A stretch of 8,614 bases of DNA from Gammaproteobacteria bacterium. GTDB taxonomy: Bacteria > Pseudomonadota > Gammaproteobacteria > HK1. The notes beneath the pieces were generated by a model that was not told the origin of the DNA, searched no databases, and worked only from the letters and a program-made list of their open reading frames with translations. Position numbers and translations under genes: made by a program. Positions 6,522 through 8,614 of the stretch are shown here, one piece after another. The stretch spans positions 1-8,614 of the forward strand of contig JABDQX010000420.1 of the NCBI GenBank assembly GCA_013042035.1, given 5' to 3'. How positions within the stretch are numbered: position 1 is the stretch's first letter; every line of letters starts with the position of its first letter.

Positions 6522-7733
6522 ATGCTGAAAATCCATGTAGAATCGCCACAATCGGTGGTCAAACCCGCTGGCATTCCCTTTCTGGCGTTGGGATTCCGGC
6601 CCTTCTTCCTGTTGGCGGGCCTTTTCGGGGTGATCCTGATATTGCTCTGGCTCGGTATATGGTCCGGGGGAATCAAGGCGCCGCTCTATTATAATCCGGT
6701 CACCTGGCACACCCACGAAATGTTGTATGGATACACGGCGGCGGTCATTGCCGGTTTTCTATTGACCGCCGTGCGAAACTGGACCGGTGCCAAGACACCG
6801 GATGGCATCCCACTCGCCCTGCTTGCCATGTTGTGGCTGGCCGGTAGGATCCTGCCTTTTTTCTCCGCCTGGATACCCGGGGTATTGATCGCAATCGTCG
6901 ATATCGCCTTTCTGCCGTTGCTCGCGATGGCGATACAACCCGCTTTGTGGAAAGGAAAAGCCTCCGCCAACCGCATTTTCGTGCCGCTGCTTTTTGTGAT
7001 GGCGGTGCCTAATCTGATGATACATCTTGAGAGCCTGGGTCTTGTGGTGATACCCGGTTCGAGTCAGGACATTATGCTCTACCTGGTAATTTTCCTGGTG
7101 GCGCTTCTGGGTGGGCGGATCATCCCGTTTTTCTCCGAGTCGGCGATTCCGGGGCATCGTTGCCGACGATATCCAACCGTCGAGATGGCGTCGGTCACAC
7201 TGCTCGCGTGTCTGATTCTTGCCCAGGTTATTGTCCCGGCGACCTTATCCGCCGGATGGTTGACCGGTGTACTGGCTCTGGCGGCCGCAGCAGTCCAGCT
7301 CGTTCGTCTATGGGGTTGGCACCACATTGATGTGTGGCAAAAACCCATACTCTGGGTGCTCTACACCGGGTTCCTCTGGTTGGTTGTGGGACTCTTCCTG
7401 CTCGGGCTCGCATCGTTTGCCATCGTACCCTCCTCCCTGGCAAAACACGCACTGACCATCGGTGTCATCGGCACGTTGACGCTGGGTATGATGGCGCGCG
7501 TTGCCTTGGCACATACGGGAAGACCCCTTAAACCGGCATGGCCGATAGTCGCCGCCTTTGTGGCAATCAATGTCGCCGCTCTGATTCGGGTATTCGGTCC
7601 GCTCTTGCTGGCGGAGAGTTACGCTTTCCATATCCACCTTTCCGGTGGCATTTGGTTTCTGGCATTTGCCGTCTTTTTGGTTGTTTATCTTCCGATACTG
7701 ATCCGACCGAGAATCGATGGGAAGGCGTGGTGA
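6522..7733 (+). CDS. nnrS: NnrS family haem- and copper-containing membrane protein
   Basis: Inner-membrane protein of the NnrS family (PF05940). Known members bind haem and copper and protect cells from nitric oxide and nitrosative stress; they are often regulated with denitrification genes. The 403 residues (family about 390-420) have some 11-12 hydrophobic segments. Family motifs visible are GFRPFFLLAGLFG (24-36), WHTHEMLYGYTAAVIAGFLL (62-81) with potential metal ligands H63 and H65, TAVRNWTG (82-89), and GGRIIPFFSESAIP (197-210). It starts 18 bases after the NuoL/M-like gene with a good GGAG, which implies co-transcription. Its stop overlaps the next gene by 4 bases. No nitrite or nitric-oxide reductase gene lies in the window, so its partnership with an antiporter-like module is unusual. 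The family call is secure; its role here is inferred. Confidence 0.93.
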   Translation: MLKIHVESPQSVVKPAGIPFLALGFRPFFLLAGLFGVILILLWLGIWSGGIKAPLYYNPVTWHTHEMLYGYTAAVIAGFLLTAVRNWTGAKTPDGIPLALLAMLWLAGRILPFFSAWIPGVLIAIVDIAFLPLLAMAIQPALWKGKASANRIFVPLLFVMAVPNLMIHLESLGLVVIPGSSQDIMLYLVIFLVALLGGRIIPFFSESAIPGHRCRRYPTVEMASVTLLACLILAQVIVPATLSAGWLTGVLALAAAAVQLVRLWGWHHIDVWQKPILWVLYTGFLWLVVGLFLLGLASFAIVPSSLAKHALTIGVIGTLTLGMMARVALAHTGRPLKPAWPIVAAFVAINVAALIRVFGPLLLAESYAFHIHLSGGIWFLAFAVFLVVYLPILIRPRIDGKAW

Positions 7734-8614
7734 TAGATAATGAATCATCCCGGAAATCCCCCCCAACCCTCGCGCCCTATATAGATTCCGACGAAGCCGG
7801 CACCTGCATCACTGTCAATCAACGCCTTGCCCGTGCCCTTAGGAATACTTTTGATGCCGAGCGTCTGAGTGAGGGGCTTCTATCCTGGGAAACGCCCGAC
7901 ATCCTTCCTTTTTCGGCCTGGCTGCAAAGAAGTTGGGAAGAGTACCGTGATCGGAGCAAAAAACCTTTACCCGTACTGCTAGGTCCGTTCCAGGAACACG
8001 CTTTATGGGATCGGATTATCCGAGAGACACAGGAACCGACCGAGGTGGCGCTGCTGCAGGTTTCCAGTGCGGCACAACATGCCATGGACGCCTGGGCACG
8101 AATCAAGGGCTGGCGAGTACCCGAGCAAGAATACCGGGCACCCTGGGATGAAGATGCCAGAGCATTTTCCCACTGGGCAAAAGTTTTTGTTCGCCTTTGC
8201 CGAACGCACAACTGGACGGATCCGGGGAGCGCGCTGGATGCGTTAATCGAGGCGATACGCGCCAAGGAAATCGATATCCCGAAGCGATTCATCCTCGCGG
8301 GGTTCGACGAATTCACGCCTCGGCAACAGGATCTGCTGGAAACTCTGGGAAATAGCGGCACACAAATCACCCATTGGGCGCCGCAACCATATCGGAACAC
8401 GCGACATTCGGGTTGTGTTCGGATCTGTCTGGCCGATGAAGAAAAGGAGTTGGAGGCCGCTGCCCGATGGGCGCGCGCGCTGATCGAGCGTGGGGTCGCC
8501 GGTCCCATCGGCATCGTTATTCCGGCGCTCACTGGAATGCGATCCGCCGTGTTACGTGTGTTCGATGGGATCTTGCGTCCGGAGGCAAAATACGCTATCG
8601 AGGAGCTTGATACG
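7730..8614 (+). CDS. PD-(D/E)XK nuclease superfamily 'probable DNA repair protein', N-terminal part (truncated by the window)
   Basis: The frame is open from GTG at 7730 to the right edge (295 codons, no stop). The opening resembles the AddB/RecB-related family annotated as probable DNA repair protein (TIGR03623): TVNQRLARALRNTFD (28-42), WETPDILPFSAWLQRSWEEY (53-72), LLGPFQEHALWDRII (83-97) and FILAGFDEFTPRQQDLLETL (187-206). Such proteins have an N-terminal helicase-like part without a working Walker A (none is seen here) and a C-terminal nuclease domain, which would lie outside the window. They are often next to a UvrD/AddA-type helicase gene. GTG overlaps the nnrS TGA as GTGA, and GGAAGG lies at 7720-7725, 4 bases upstream, so translational coupling is likely. 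The ATG at 7740 is out of frame and soon blocked. The family call rests on motif memory. Confidence 0.78.
   Translation, partial: MIDNESSRKSPPTLAPYIDSDEAGTCITVNQRLARALRNTFDAERLSEGLLSWETPDILPFSAWLQRSWEEYRDRSKKPLPVLLGPFQEHALWDRIIRETQEPTEVALLQVSSAAQHAMDAWARIKGWRVPEQEYRAPWDEDARAFSHWAKVFVRLCRTHNWTDPGSALDALIEAIRAKEIDIPKRFILAGFDEFTPRQQDLLETLGNSGTQITHWAPQPYRNTRHSGCVRICLADEEKELEAAARWARALIERGVAGPIGIVIPALTGMRSAVLRVFDGILRPEAKYAIEELDT

Noticed and set aside
7819..8532. Minus-strand open frame of 237 codons at the right end
   Set aside because: It is antisense to the open plus-strand frame 7730-8614, which has family-like motifs and a coupled start. The minus product is Ser/Arg-rich and looks like an antisense artefact.

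Overview
The window looks like chromosomal DNA of a proteobacterium, most likely gammaproteobacterial or a close relative. The NtrC and XerD proteins are of the enteric/gamma type. The truncated last gene has the N-terminus of a PD-(D/E)XK-type 'probable DNA repair protein' that I associate with beta/gamma-proteobacteria. GC content is moderate in the genes and lower between them. The species cannot be named from this sequence. I see no phage, transposase, CRISPR, rRNA or tRNA.

Layout: 1-260 is a leader containing a compact direct/inverted repeat and perhaps the last codons of an upstream gene. At 261-1691 (+) lies ntrC, a sigma-54 activator for nitrogen control, without ntrB in view. It converges on xerD (1694-2614, minus strand), the tyrosine recombinase of chromosome dimer resolution; only 2 bases separate the two stop codons. 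A gene-free spacer of about 300 bases (2615-2921) separates xerD from a divergent plus-strand run of membrane genes: an MrpC/NuoK-type subunit (2922-3275), an MrpD/NuoN-type antiporter subunit (3363-4889), a second paralogous NuoL/NuoM-type subunit (4989-6503) and the haem-copper membrane protein NnrS (6522-7733). The start of a large nuclease/helicase-type DNA repair gene (7730-8614, cut by the window edge) overlaps the nnrS stop by 4 bases.

The most unusual part is 2922-7733. It encodes a reduced Mrp/complex-I-like membrane arm (C + D + D') with no MrpA C-terminal region, MrpB, E, F or G, and no hydrogenase or NADH-dehydrogenase arm. It is bounded by xerD on one side and a DNA repair gene on the other, and it is joined to nnrS. 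Mrp antiporters are normally six- or seven-subunit complexes, so either this module works alone or with distant partners, or it has another job: ion-coupled transport, proton-motive-force handling, or support of a redox or nitric-oxide function. A perfect 12-bp stem lies across the stop codon of the first D subunit and may separate expression of the two halves of the locus.
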